From the NCBI GenBank assembly GCA_944324485.1, contig CALUWM010000005.1:1-64000 (forward strand): a stretch of 64,000 bases of DNA, read 5' to 3'. This document shows positions 9,065 through 17,347 of this stretch, one piece after another. How positions within the stretch are numbered: the stretch's first letter is position 1; every line of letters begins with the position of its first letter. A program made the translations under genes and the position numbers. Source of the DNA: Candidatus Gastranaerophilales bacterium (GTDB taxonomy: Bacteria > Cyanobacteriota > Vampirovibrionia > Gastranaerophilales > Gastranaerophilaceae). The notes under the pieces are model-generated. The model ran no database searches. It saw only the letters and a list, made by a program, of their open reading frames with translations, and had not been told where the DNA came from.

Positions 9065-9454
9065 ATGGATGATGGAATTGTAAAAGAGTATTACCTTATA
9101 ATAAAAAATAAAATTTTGCAGGTGGATTTTATTTCTGCCTTAAGAAGCATTGATAAATTGTTATACAATTTTCCAAATGATTCTTTTGGTTATTATTATA
9201 GAGGGGTTTGTCATTTTGCACAGGAAAAATATGAGGAGTCGATTGAGGATTATAAAACGGCTTTGAAATTTGACTCAGGTTTTGCAAAGGCTTATTTTAA
9301 TCTTGGGGTCAGTTTTTATATTTTAAATTATTATGATAATGCTTTAATTAATATTGCAAAGGCACTTTTAATCTTTGTTTCTCAAAAAGATTTGCAATCA
9401 AAAAGAAGATGTATAGATGCACTAAAGTTAATTAATGTTGAACAAAAAGGGTAG
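9065..9454 (+). CDS. Small TPR-repeat protein
   Basis: A 129-residue protein built of tetratricopeptide repeats. The clearest is at residues 38-71 (GYYYRGVCHFAQEKYEESIEDYKTALKFD type), followed by a second starting AKAYFNLG. TPRs are protein-binding scaffolds; no catalytic domain or signal peptide is visible. It is the first gene of a short run with a histidine kinase and a Xer recombinase, and the kinase starts two bases after its stop. Its partner is unknown. It could be a small accessory protein for the kinase, but that rests only on position. Confidence 0.75.
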   Translation: MDDGIVKEYYLIIKNKILQVDFISALRSIDKLLYNFPNDSFGYYYRGVCHFAQEKYEESIEDYKTALKFDSGFAKAYFNLGVSFYILNYYDNALINIAKALLIFVSQKDLQSKRRCIDALKLINVEQKG

Positions 9455-9456
9455 CG

Positions 9457-10446
9457 ATGAGTTCTGTTATTTTTATTGCGGGTTATATTATATTATTTTT
9501 AGTTGTTTTTGTTTCTTTGTTTATTATTTTGAAATATATAAAACTTTCAATTAAATTTTCAAGACTAACTAAATATTTGTATAATTATTTGAATATTATT
9601 ATATCTGCAAGGTATGGAAATTTAAATCTAAAGTGTGAGGATGGTGTTGATGCTTTAACTATTCAGCTTTCGAGAAACACAAATGCGCTTTTGGAGAGTA
9701 TTTTTGATAGGGATAAAATGATTAACGAATATATAGAAAGAGAAAAACAAAGCCAAAACTTAAAACAAGATTTTGTTTCAAGTTTAGCACATGATTTAAA
9801 AGTTCCTATTATTGCTCAGGACAATACTTATGATTTATTTTTACAAGGAAATTTTGGAGAAATTTCCAAGGTTCAAAAAGATGCAATTCAAAATTTGAAA
9901 ATTTCCAATAATGATTTAAAGAACTTGGTTGTTGATCTTTTAGATGCTCATAAATTTGAAGATAATGAGTTAAAGTTGCAAATTGAAAATGTTGATATTG
10001 TTAAACTTATAAAAGAGATAATTATTCAAAATAAAAGTATTTTAGATATAAGAAACAAGGAAATACGATTTATTTCAGATGTTAATGAATTATATTGTCC
10101 TTTTGATGCTTTTTTAATTAAAAGAGTGTTTAATAATTTAATTTCAAACGCAGTGTTTTACGGTAAAAACTCAAGATATATAGATATAGAATTAAAAATA
10201 ACCGAAAAACATATATTGGTTTCTGTTATTGATTATGGTGATGGCATAAACGAAGAAGAAATAAAAAATATTTTTAGAAAATATTATACTTCTGCAAAAA
10301 AATATGCTAATATCGGTGCAGGGTTAGGTTTGTATATCGCAAATAAAATTATACTCAGACATAATGGAAAAATATCTGCTTATAATATGCAAAACAAAGG
10401 TGCAAAATTTACTATTGAGTTGCCTTTAATTCAACAAAGTTTATGA
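9457..10446 (+). CDS. Membrane sensor histidine kinase
   Basis: A 329-residue kinase with one N-terminal membrane helix (about residues 5-28) and no sizeable extracytoplasmic domain. It therefore probably senses a membrane or cytoplasmic cue. The dimerisation and phosphoacceptor motif is SLAHDLKVPI, with the active His followed by Asp, a common variant of H-E. The ATPase domain shows NNLISNAVFYG (N box), DYGDGI (G1) and GAGLGLYIA (G2). No response regulator is adjacent, so the partner is encoded elsewhere. An AAGGG ribosome site overlaps the end of the TPR gene, and its stop overlaps the xer start. Confidence 0.88.
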   Translation: MSSVIFIAGYIILFLVVFVSLFIILKYIKLSIKFSRLTKYLYNYLNIIISARYGNLNLKCEDGVDALTIQLSRNTNALLESIFDRDKMINEYIEREKQSQNLKQDFVSSLAHDLKVPIIAQDNTYDLFLQGNFGEISKVQKDAIQNLKISNNDLKNLVVDLLDAHKFEDNELKLQIENVDIVKLIKEIIIQNKSILDIRNKEIRFISDVNELYCPFDAFLIKRVFNNLISNAVFYGKNSRYIDIELKITEKHILVSVIDYGDGINEEEIKNIFRKYYTSAKKYANIGAGLGLYIANKIILRHNGKISAYNMQNKGAKFTIELPLIQQSL

Positions 10447-11333
10447 AAACAATGGATGAAAAAGAAAATATATCTCAGTTTGTTTCTTCTTATTTATCAT
10501 ATCTTGAAATAGAAAGAGGATTATCAAAAAACACCTTAATTGCTTATCAAAATGATTTATTTTCATTTTTTGATTTTCTTTCACTGCAAAATATTAATCT
10601 TGAGTTAGCTGAAATTAAGAGAAAAGATTTTTCTTTGTATACAAAATTTCTTGCAAAAAAAGAATATTCTCCTTCATCTATTACAAGGAAAATTGCTTCA
10701 ATTAAAGGTTTTTTTAGGTTTTTGTGTGCAAATAGAGATATAAAAATAAATCCGTCAAGTTCTGTTGTGTCGCCTAAAATGCCCAAAAAATTGCCCAAAG
10801 TTTTGACAACAAAAGAAGTAGATGAAATGTTAAAAATCGGTTTGAATGATTTTGAATTAGCTGTTGTTGAACTTTTATATTCGGCGGGTATAAGAGTGAG
10901 TGAGCTAGTGGATTTAGAGCTAAAAAATGTTGATTTGAATCAAAAAATAATAAAGGTGTTTGGTAAAGGTTCTAAAGAAAGAATTGTTCCGATTAATTTA
11001 AGATGCGTAAAAATTTTAAAAAAATATCTAAGATATAGAGAGCTAATTTCTGTCAAATTTGATTCTAAACCATATTTTTTCTTGAGCAGCCAAGGTAAAA
11101 AGATAACTCGTCAAAGTGTCTATAAATTAATTAGAAGACAGGGTGAACTTATCCATAAAAAAATTTCTCCTCATACTCTTAGGCACAGTTTTGCTACGCA
11201 TTTACTTGAAAACGGTGCTGACTTAAGAGTTGTTCAAGAGCTTTTAGGACATTCAAGCATAGTTACCACTCAACTATACACTCATATTAGCAAAAAAACT
11301 CTTAGAGACGTCTATTTTAATATAAACAAATAA
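10443..11333 (+). CDS. xerD: Tyrosine site-specific recombinase, XerC/XerD family
   Basis: A 296-residue recombinase with the full catalytic set: R151 (AGIRVSEL), K175 (GKGSKER), H244 and R247 (HTLRHSF), H270 (LLGHSS) and the nucleophile Y279 (TQLYTH). The N-terminal SAM-like domain covers about residues 8-95. Length and motifs match XerC/XerD, which resolve chromosome dimers at dif. No integrase-type extension or phage context is present, so a chromosomal role is likely. XerC and XerD cannot be told apart with confidence here. Start ATG 10443 overlaps the kinase stop; an ATG at 10452 is also possible. Confidence 0.88.
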   Translation: MKTMDEKENISQFVSSYLSYLEIERGLSKNTLIAYQNDLFSFFDFLSLQNINLELAEIKRKDFSLYTKFLAKKEYSPSSITRKIASIKGFFRFLCANRDIKINPSSSVVSPKMPKKLPKVLTTKEVDEMLKIGLNDFELAVVELLYSAGIRVSELVDLELKNVDLNQKIIKVFGKGSKERIVPINLRCVKILKKYLRYRELISVKFDSKPYFFLSSQGKKITRQSVYKLIRRQGELIHKKISPHTLRHSFATHLLENGADLRVVQELLGHSSIVTTQLYTHISKKTLRDVYFNINK

Positions 11334-11341
11334 TGTTTAAG

Positions 11342-11350
11342 TGTTAAAAT
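11342..11350 (+). promoter_or_regulatory. Extended -10 promoter before bioA, leaderless layout
   Basis: TGT plus TAAAAT at 11345-11350, ending six bases before the bioA ATG at 11357. No Shine-Dalgarno sequence lies between them. Confidence 0.5.
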
Positions 11351-11356
11351 AAAGTT

Positions 11357-12724
11357 ATGGATAAAATTGATTGGCAAAAAGAAGACTTAAAATATATTTG
11401 GCATCCTTGTTCTCAAATGAAGGATTATGAAGATTTGCCGCCTATCGTTATAGATTATGGTAAAGGCATTAATTTATATGATATAGAAGGTAAAAGTTAT
11501 AAGGATGTTGTAAGCTCTTGGTGGTGTAATTTATTAGGACATTGTAATCCTGAAATTTCAAATTCTCTTAAAAAACAAGCTGATAAACTAGAACATGTTA
11601 TATTTGCTAATTTTTCCCATAAAGGTATAATCAGCCTTTGTATGCGTTTATCAAAGTTTGTACCTAAAGGGCTTGTTAAATTTAATTTCTCTGACAATGG
11701 TTCTTCTTCCATTGAAATGGCTATGAAAATGAGTTTTCAATATTTTCAACAGATAGGAAAACCTCACAAAACAAGATTTATGGCATTAACAGATGCTTAT
11801 CATGGTGAAACCATAGCTGCTTTGTCTGTTGGTGCTTGCGATTTATATACTAAGATATATAAGCCTATATTAATGGATGTAATCAGGGTTAAGGCTCCTG
11901 ATTGTTACAGATGTCCTTTTAATAAAAATCGTGAAAATTGTTCTTGTGAATGTTTTGTTGATGCTGAGAAACAGTTTGAAAAATATGGTGAAATGACTGC
12001 TGCTATATTGATAGAACCTCTGTTGCAGGGGTCAGCCGGCATGAAAATATATCCGGCATTGTATTTAAAAAAATTAAGAGATATATGCAATAAATACAAT
12101 GTTCATTTGATAGCAGATGAAATCGCAACAGGATTTTATAGAACAGGTAAGATGTTTGCTTTTGATCATGCGGGCGTTTCTCCTGATATAATGTGCATTT
12201 CAAAAGGATTGACAGGTGGGTATATGCCAATGGCTGCAGTTGTTACTACTGATGAAATATATAATGCTTTTTATGATGATTATTTAAAAGGTAAGGCTTT
12301 CATGCACTCTCATACATATTCCGGTAATCCTTTAGGAGCGAGTTGTGCATTGGCCGTATTAGATATTTTCGAAAAGGGTGAAATACAAAAGCACTTAAAA
12401 GCCGTAACTCCTTATTTTAATAATTTAATTAAGAATAAGTTTTTAAATTTAGAGAATGTTGGAGAGGTCCGATCTATTGGCTTGATTAATGCGATTGAGC
12501 TTGTTAAAGATAAAAATTCAAAAATTCCTTTTGATTCAAAATTAAGACTCGGGTATCAAATATATAAAAAAGCATTAAAAAAAGGCGTGCTATTGAGACC
12601 TTTAGGTGATGTCATATATTTTAATCCGCCATTGATTATAGATAAAGAAGATATGAATTTTGTTGTAGATGTTGCATTTGAATGTACTGTTGATGTATTA
12701 AAAGAATTTGGATTTATGCAATGA
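11357..12724 (+). CDS. bioA: Adenosylmethionine-8-amino-7-oxononanoate aminotransferase
   Basis: A fold-type I PLP aminotransferase of biotin synthesis that makes 7,8-diaminopelargonate from KAPA using SAM. The opening WHPCSQMKDYEDLPP is diagnostic for BioA. The PLP lysine is K283 in ISKGLTGGYMP and the cofactor-binding aspartate is in ADEIATGFYRTG. A cysteine cluster (C183, C186, C195, C197, C199) lies in the middle and resembles that in a subset of BioA proteins; its role is unknown to me. Length 455. No other biotin gene is nearby. Its 3' end overlaps the convergent GNAT-like gene by 11 bases. Confidence 0.92.
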   Translation: MDKIDWQKEDLKYIWHPCSQMKDYEDLPPIVIDYGKGINLYDIEGKSYKDVVSSWWCNLLGHCNPEISNSLKKQADKLEHVIFANFSHKGIISLCMRLSKFVPKGLVKFNFSDNGSSSIEMAMKMSFQYFQQIGKPHKTRFMALTDAYHGETIAALSVGACDLYTKIYKPILMDVIRVKAPDCYRCPFNKNRENCSCECFVDAEKQFEKYGEMTAAILIEPLLQGSAGMKIYPALYLKKLRDICNKYNVHLIADEIATGFYRTGKMFAFDHAGVSPDIMCISKGLTGGYMPMAAVVTTDEIYNAFYDDYLKGKAFMHSHTYSGNPLGASCALAVLDIFEKGEIQKHLKAVTPYFNNLIKNKFLNLENVGEVRSIGLINAIELVKDKNSKIPFDSKLRLGYQIYKKALKKGVLLRPLGDVIYFNPPLIIDKEDMNFVVDVAFECTVDVLKEFGFMQ

Positions 12725-13313
12725 TTTCTATTTTTGAGCCGGTATGGTCTTCATTCATTCTTATTAATCCTTCAAGTTTATCTTTGTTCATTATTGCATT
12801 ATTTTCAGGAATTGATGTAAAGCCGCAATGTTCAAAGTAAAAATTTCTCGTAGGCTCTTTTGGAGCAACTTCTAGAACAAACAAGTCCTTTTTTTGTTGT
12901 TGAGTTAGTTTTGCTAAAAAAGCTATCATTGTTTCACCAATAAATTTAATTGGTCGTGAATTTATGTTATAACAAGATAAACTTGGTGCTGTTTCAATGT
13001 ATTCAAGCGTGTTTTGGCTGTTTCCGCATGTATCTAGAACACTTATGCAGACTACGTTTTTGTCTTGGTCTTCGATTATAAAATATCTATCTTGCTTTCT
13101 TCTATTTGGTCTTTCATATTCTTCAGTTATTTCTTCAAGATAATTGTTGTTTTGCCATTTGTTGTCGTAGTACATTTTGTGTAACTCAAAACTGTCTTTT
13201 TGGCTATCAAGTTCATAAATACAAGCTTTTTTTGACTTATCCGATTGTCCTATTGCACAAGTTGCAATAAGTTTTTTTTGAAATAATAGGTTGTTTGTTT
13301 TTTGTATTTTCAT
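12714..13313 (-). CDS. GNAT-like protein, tandem paralogue 1
   Basis: A 199-residue protein paralogous to the next gene upstream. The C-terminal half has a GNAT acetyltransferase pattern: a helix GETMIAFLAKL, a strand LFVLEVAPKEP and NFYFEHCGF, which resembles the motif that closes the acetyl-CoA site. A classic Q/RxxGxG/A loop is not obvious, so catalysis is uncertain. Both copies begin with an Asn-rich stretch and FQKKLIAT. A 23-base identical segment recurs exactly 600 bases apart in the pair, which points to tandem duplication. It starts three bases after its neighbour's stop. Substrate unknown. Confidence 0.65.
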   Translation of the reverse strand: MKIQKTNNLLFQKKLIATCAIGQSDKSKKACIYELDSQKDSFELHKMYYDNKWQNNNYLEEITEEYERPNRRKQDRYFIIEDQDKNVVCISVLDTCGNSQNTLEYIETAPSLSCYNINSRPIKFIGETMIAFLAKLTQQQKKDLFVLEVAPKEPTRNFYFEHCGFTSIPENNAIMNKDKLEGLIRMNEDHTGSKIEIIA

Positions 13314-13316
13314 AGT

Positions 13317-13913
13317 CTAATTTGTGAAATCTATTTTGCCTTTTGTATGTTTTTCGTTTTGTTTTATTAGTGCAATATATTTTTTTCTGTTTAGTTGAAG
13401 ATCGTCTAAGTTATTTTTGCTATCAAAGCCACAATTTTCAGTGTAGAATCTTTTTGAACCTTGCGATGCATGATTAATTTTTAATGATATTTTACTTTCT
13501 TTCATAGATAATTTTACAAGAAATGCAAGTAGCGTTTCACCTATATATTTAATTTTTCTGTCTTGATTTTCGTGTTTGTATCTTGGATGTACTTCAAGAG
13601 TAATCACGTCATTTCTTTCACTTAAGTTGTCTTGATGACAATATCCCAAGCATCTTCCTTTTGGGGTTTCAATTACATAAACTTCAGAATCTCCCGTATA
13701 TAGGTTAAAAAAGTCACTTTTTAATTCGGCTTCAACAGGTTCAAGATATTTTGCTTTTTTCCATACTTGCCCTTGTCTTGTAAAATAATCACTATCAATA
13801 CCTTTTTCAAGTTGATATATTTTGCAAGGATATGGCTTTTCGTTTTTTAAAACATTTGCTGTTGCAATAAGTTTTTTTTGAAAATTTGTAGTTTGTACTT
13901 TGTTTATGCGCAT
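13317..13913 (-). CDS. GNAT-like protein, tandem paralogue 2
   Basis: A 198-residue paralogue of the previous gene and the first of the pair to be transcribed. It shares the N-terminal NFQKKLIATA segment, the helix GETLLAFLVKL, strand SLKINHASQGS and RFYTENCGF, again a GNAT-like C-terminal half. Sequence between these anchors has diverged strongly, so the duplication is old or the copies have taken different substrates. TGGA eight bases before the ATG is a weak ribosome site. I do not recognise a specific function; an acetyl-CoA dependent enzyme is the best guess. Confidence 0.62.
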   Translation of the reverse strand: MRINKVQTTNFQKKLIATANVLKNEKPYPCKIYQLEKGIDSDYFTRQGQVWKKAKYLEPVEAELKSDFFNLYTGDSEVYVIETPKGRCLGYCHQDNLSERNDVITLEVHPRYKHENQDRKIKYIGETLLAFLVKLSMKESKISLKINHASQGSKRFYTENCGFDSKNNLDDLQLNRKKYIALIKQNEKHTKGKIDFTN

Positions 13914-13987
13914 AGTTTATTCCAGATTTTTTATTGAATTATTTGCTTAACATGCATTTTTTAAAAACTACTGAATATAAAATTTTG

Positions 13988-15241
13988 CTAAAATTCAATT
14001 AATTCATTATGAATTTTAATTGCATAACTGTCACTCATGCCTGAAATATAGTCGATTATGGCTTGTTTAAAATCAGATAAATCTTCAATATTGTATATGA
14101 TTTTATTTCTGTATTTTCTAAGTTTATGTTGTTTTTCATCTATATTTGAATATTTTATAAGCCAATCTGAAAAATCTATTGTAGAAGTTGGGTAAAATTT
14201 TGAATATTTTGTTAATTTATTAATCGTATTGTATGAGTCATAGTGATCTAAGATAAAATTATAAATTGTATTTATGACAAGCGTTGCGTATTCCATAAAT
14301 GGTTTAAATCGTTTATTGTGATATATTTTTTGGTAATTAAATTTTTTAATTTTATTCATCATTCTATAATGCTCTGAAGAAAACATTAAGCCGTTTTCAG
14401 GAGAAGAATTTAAGCAAAGATTTGTTATGAATTCATGTATTAGGGCTGATGTATTAATGTCTTTAAATTTTATCTTTTTTTTCATGACATCTTGCCCCAT
14501 TTGTTTAAGAGTTAGGATGTCTTCTTTATCAAAAAATCTATAATTATAAGCATCTTCAATGTCTCTACCTAAATAAGCAATTTTATCTGCAATCTTAACT
14601 ACACAGCCTTCATATGTATAGGGCATATGTTTTCCTTTTATAATAAGATTCAGATCTAAAAACTCATCTCTAGGTTTTATATTGTTTTCGTTTACTTCGC
14701 CACAATGGCATACTATGCCGTCCCTTGTGGCATATGTCAGATTAAGATTTTCTTTAAAACCTTCATAATTCGGCAAAGTTTCAATTAAGTCAACAAATCT
14801 TAGAGAGTTTTTTTCGTGCCAAAATTTTTTTTCAAAGCCTTCATCTTTCATTATTTTTTCAATTATTTTTTCGCCATGATGACCAAATGGGCTGTGTCCT
14901 AAGTCATGACCAAGTGCTATTGCTTCGACTAAGGAATCATTTAATCCAAGAGCCTTTGATATTGTTTTTGAAATACTTGCTACGTGATTAACATGTTCAA
15001 TTCTTGTACAAACATGATCATTGTTGGTTGCAAAAAAAACTTGGGTTTTGTGCTTTAATCTTCTATATGCACTGGAATGCAATATTCTTGTGTTATCTCT
15101 GTCAAATGGTGAGCGAATGTCGAATGGCTTATGAGAAAGTGGTGATAATCTCGTAATAGCATTTTGCCATTTTTCACTTGTTTCATCAGTTTTATATTTT
15201 GAAAATAGCTGTTTTGGAATTTCATTTGTTTTATTTAACAT
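13988..15241 (-). CDS. dgt: dGTPase-like HD-domain triphosphohydrolase
   Basis: A 417-residue member of the Dgt family, which cleaves dNTPs to nucleoside and triphosphate. The metal-binding HD motif is clear: RIEHVNHVASI, then EAIALGHDLGHSPFGHHGEK, and a later aspartate in KIADKIAYLGRDIEDA. The N-terminal RSPFDRDNTRILHSSAYRRLKHKTQVF is also typical of the family. Activity on dGTP versus other dNTPs cannot be told from sequence. It is a single-gene unit with a TATAAT six bases before its ATG, divergent from the metallophosphoesterase gene. Confidence 0.87.
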   Translation of the reverse strand: MLNKTNEIPKQLFSKYKTDETSEKWQNAITRLSPLSHKPFDIRSPFDRDNTRILHSSAYRRLKHKTQVFFATNNDHVCTRIEHVNHVASISKTISKALGLNDSLVEAIALGHDLGHSPFGHHGEKIIEKIMKDEGFEKKFWHEKNSLRFVDLIETLPNYEGFKENLNLTYATRDGIVCHCGEVNENNIKPRDEFLDLNLIIKGKHMPYTYEGCVVKIADKIAYLGRDIEDAYNYRFFDKEDILTLKQMGQDVMKKKIKFKDINTSALIHEFITNLCLNSSPENGLMFSSEHYRMMNKIKKFNYQKIYHNKRFKPFMEYATLVINTIYNFILDHYDSYNTINKLTKYSKFYPTSTIDFSDWLIKYSNIDEKQHKLRKYRNKIIYNIEDLSDFKQAIIDYISGMSDSYAIKIHNELIEF

Positions 15242-15247
15242 AATTTG

Positions 15248-15253
15248 ATTATA
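15248..15253 (-). promoter_or_regulatory. -10 element of dgt, leaderless layout
   Basis: On the minus strand a perfect TATAAT ends six bases before the dgt ATG, with CAAATT between and no ribosome-binding sequence. Confidence 0.55.
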
Positions 15254-15302
15254 CGTAATTTTATTGATTTTTAAATCATATATGTATTTTATTTTGCTAA
15301 AG

Positions 15303-15311
15303 TGTTAGAAT
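15303..15311 (+). promoter_or_regulatory. Extended -10 promoter of the metallophosphoesterase gene
   Basis: TGT followed by TAGAAT at 15306-15311, six bases before the ATG at 15318. No Shine-Dalgarno sequence is present. It is divergent from the dgt promoter about 50 bases away. Confidence 0.5.
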
Positions 15312-15317
15312 TGTTTT

Positions 15318-16136
15318 ATGACTAAACAAATGATGGTACTGATAGCTTTAATACTATATGTGCTTTTTCGGTCTGTTTTTATTGAACCTAATTCTCTTGA
15401 AGTTACAAAATATGAGATAGAAGATAATCGTATGCAGGGGGTTAGAATAGTTTTTTTAAGTGATTTGCATTTAAAAAAACATGACTATAAAAGACTTGAT
15501 AATATTGTTATGCTTGTAAATAAGCAACAGCCGGACCTTGTTTTTATTGGTGGAGATTATGCTAACGGCCACAGTATGAAAAATATGATGGATATAAACA
15601 TTGCAGCACAAAAACTTAATCTTATATCTGCACCAACTTATTCTGTTTTGGGAAATCATGACTGGTGGTCAAATGGTACTGAAATTACTTCAACTTTGAA
15701 GAAAAATGGGATAAATGTTCTTGCAAATTCTGCCGTTAGAACAATTGTAAAAAGAAGATATTTAGATATTATTGGACTTGAGGACTTAACTACTCGTCAG
15801 CCAAATGTTGAAAGGGCATTTATGGGGACAAGGTCTCCTAGGATAGTTTTAACGCATAATCCTGATATTTATTATGACATAATGGAAGAAGTTTCTTTAA
15901 TTCTTGCGGGGCACACGCATGGAGGTCAATTTATATTACCCTTTACTCCTCCTTTGTTCGTTCCCTCAAAGTTTGGTTCGGAATTTGCAAGTGGGTTGAT
16001 TACCAATACTCATAACAAAATGATTATTACCAAAGGTTTAGGTACAAGTGTATTACCTGTTAGATTGAATTGTAAACCGGAAATTGTAGTTGTGGATTTT
16101 GTAAAAAAAGGTACTGCAAAATCTCAAACAAAATAG
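15318..16136 (+). CDS. Membrane-anchored calcineurin-like metallophosphoesterase
   Basis: A 272-residue protein with an N-terminal membrane helix (residues 4-20) and a metallophosphoesterase domain facing out or anchored. The dimetal motifs are SDLHL, GGDYANGH, LGNHDWW and AGHTHGGQ. The layout matches YkuE/YaeI-type enzymes, some of which act on phospholipids or UDP-sugars; the substrate here is not evident. It lies alone upstream of the NfeD-kinase operon, which has its own promoter. Confidence 0.85.
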   Translation: MTKQMMVLIALILYVLFRSVFIEPNSLEVTKYEIEDNRMQGVRIVFLSDLHLKKHDYKRLDNIVMLVNKQQPDLVFIGGDYANGHSMKNMMDINIAAQKLNLISAPTYSVLGNHDWWSNGTEITSTLKKNGINVLANSAVRTIVKRRYLDIIGLEDLTTRQPNVERAFMGTRSPRIVLTHNPDIYYDIMEEVSLILAGHTHGGQFILPFTPPLFVPSKFGSEFASGLITNTHNKMIITKGLGTSVLPVRLNCKPEIVVVDFVKKGTAKSQTK

Positions 16137-16144
16137 AATTTTAT

Positions 16145-16172
16145 TTGACACTCCCTCTTTAAAAATTATAAT
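16145..16172 (+). promoter_or_regulatory. Sigma-70-type promoter of the NfeD-kinase operon
   Basis: A consensus TTGACA (16145-16150) and a consensus TATAAT (16167-16172) are separated by 16 bases. The transcript would carry a short leader with AAGGTAGGG before the ATG at 16194. This is the best canonical promoter in the window and contrasts with the leaderless layouts. Confidence 0.8.
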
Positions 16173-16193
16173 TAGTTATAAGGTAGGGTATTT

Positions 16194-16631
16194 ATGTATA
16201 TTGTTTTTGCATTTATTGGTATGTTTTTTTTGTTATCTGACATTAATAAAAAAGCATTCTATAAGTTGGTTTTAGGTGCTGCTTTTTTGTTTACTTCTAT
16301 TGTTGCCTTTAAGTTTCCTCAAAGAGTAGATTTGCAAATATTCTCTTTAGTAGTTTTCTTAGCTGCAATGTTTCTTTTAATAAGGCTTATTTTAAAGAAA
16401 GAAAAAAGTGATACAGATAAGAAATTAAATTTGTCAGATTATATCGGAAAAACTGCTACTGTAAAAAAGGATATAGGAAAAACATTGTCGATTGATGGCA
16501 TTGGTTTAATTGAGTTCAATAATCAGATTTGGCAGGCAAAAAGCATAACCGATAGTGAAATTTTAGCTAATACAAGAGTTGAAATTGTTTCAAGAGAAAA
16601 TATGATAATGAATGTTAAGGTGGCAAAGTAA
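16194..16631 (+). CDS. NfeD-like membrane protein
   Basis: A 145-residue protein with three likely membrane helices in residues 1-70 and a C-terminal soluble domain (about 80-145). The latter fits the NfeD OB fold: IGKTATVKKDIG, GIGLIEFNNQIWQAKS and VEIVSRENMIMNVK. NfeD proteins associate with stomatin/SPFH proteins in membrane microdomains; no SPFH gene is adjacent here. It is the first gene of an operon with a two-component pair, and its stop overlaps the response regulator start (TAATG). Confidence 0.72.
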   Translation: MYIVFAFIGMFFLLSDINKKAFYKLVLGAAFLFTSIVAFKFPQRVDLQIFSLVVFLAAMFLLIRLILKKEKSDTDKKLNLSDYIGKTATVKKDIGKTLSIDGIGLIEFNNQIWQAKSITDSEILANTRVEIVSRENMIMNVKVAK

Positions 16632-17347
16632 TGCAAAAAAACAGTAAAAGGTTATTAATCGTGGATGATGATAAGCAAATAAGGGAATTATTAGCTTTTG
16701 ATATTTCTCATAGCGGATATGTGGTTGATACTGCTGTTGATGGTGAAGAGGGTTTGAAGAAGTCTTTAGAAAATCACTATGATTTAATTTTATTGGATGT
16801 AATGATGCCAAAAATGAATGGTTATGATGTATGTAAAAATATAAGAATTGCAAAACCTGATGTACCTGTTTTAATGTTGACTGCAAAAGGAACGCTTGAA
16901 GATAAGACAGAGGGGTTTGATTGCGGAGCAGATGATTATTTGGTTAAGCCTTTTGAAATACAAGAAGTTCTCTTGAGGATAAGGGCTCTTTTAAGGCGTG
17001 GAGAATCAGGACAAAAACAAAACAATAAAGAAGTTTTAAGAGCTGGCGATATTGAGATTTTGCCTGAAAGTCTTGAAGCTATGATTTTAGATAAAAAAGT
17101 TAAATTGACTCCTACTGAATTTGAGATTTTATATTGTTTAATGCAACATATAAATAATCCTGTAACATTAGCTACATTGCTGGATGAAGTATGGGGATAT
17201 GGTTCAGATGAGGATGTTAGAATGGTTAGAGTCCATGTGGGAGGTTTAAGGCAAAAAATTGAGCAAAATACAAGAACTCCTAAATATCTTCATACGGTTG
17301 TAAATGTTGGATATAAGTTGACACCTTTTGGATTATTAGAGGAATAA
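16631..17347 (+). CDS. OmpR/PhoB-family response regulator
   Basis: A 238-residue regulator with a receiver domain (residues 5-120) and a winged-helix DNA-binding domain (about 140-235). Receiver features are the acidic pair DDD, phosphoacceptor in LLDVMMPKMNG, conserved Thr in MLTAKG and Lys in LVKPFE. The effector domain has KLTPTEFEILYCLM and VRVHVGGLRQKIE, both typical of OmpR/PhoB. The gene overlaps the NfeD gene before it and abuts the sensor kinase after it, so the two form a two-component pair. Targets are unknown. Confidence 0.92.
   Translation: MQKNSKRLLIVDDDKQIRELLAFDISHSGYVVDTAVDGEEGLKKSLENHYDLILLDVMMPKMNGYDVCKNIRIAKPDVPVLMLTAKGTLEDKTEGFDCGADDYLVKPFEIQEVLLRIRALLRRGESGQKQNNKEVLRAGDIEILPESLEAMILDKKVKLTPTEFEILYCLMQHINNPVTLATLLDEVWGYGSDEDVRMVRVHVGGLRQKIEQNTRTPKYLHTVVNVGYKLTPFGLLEE

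Noticed and set aside
9457-10446. The histidine kinase as defective because its H box reads HDLK
   Set aside because: His followed by Asp is a common functional variant, and the other ATPase boxes are intact.
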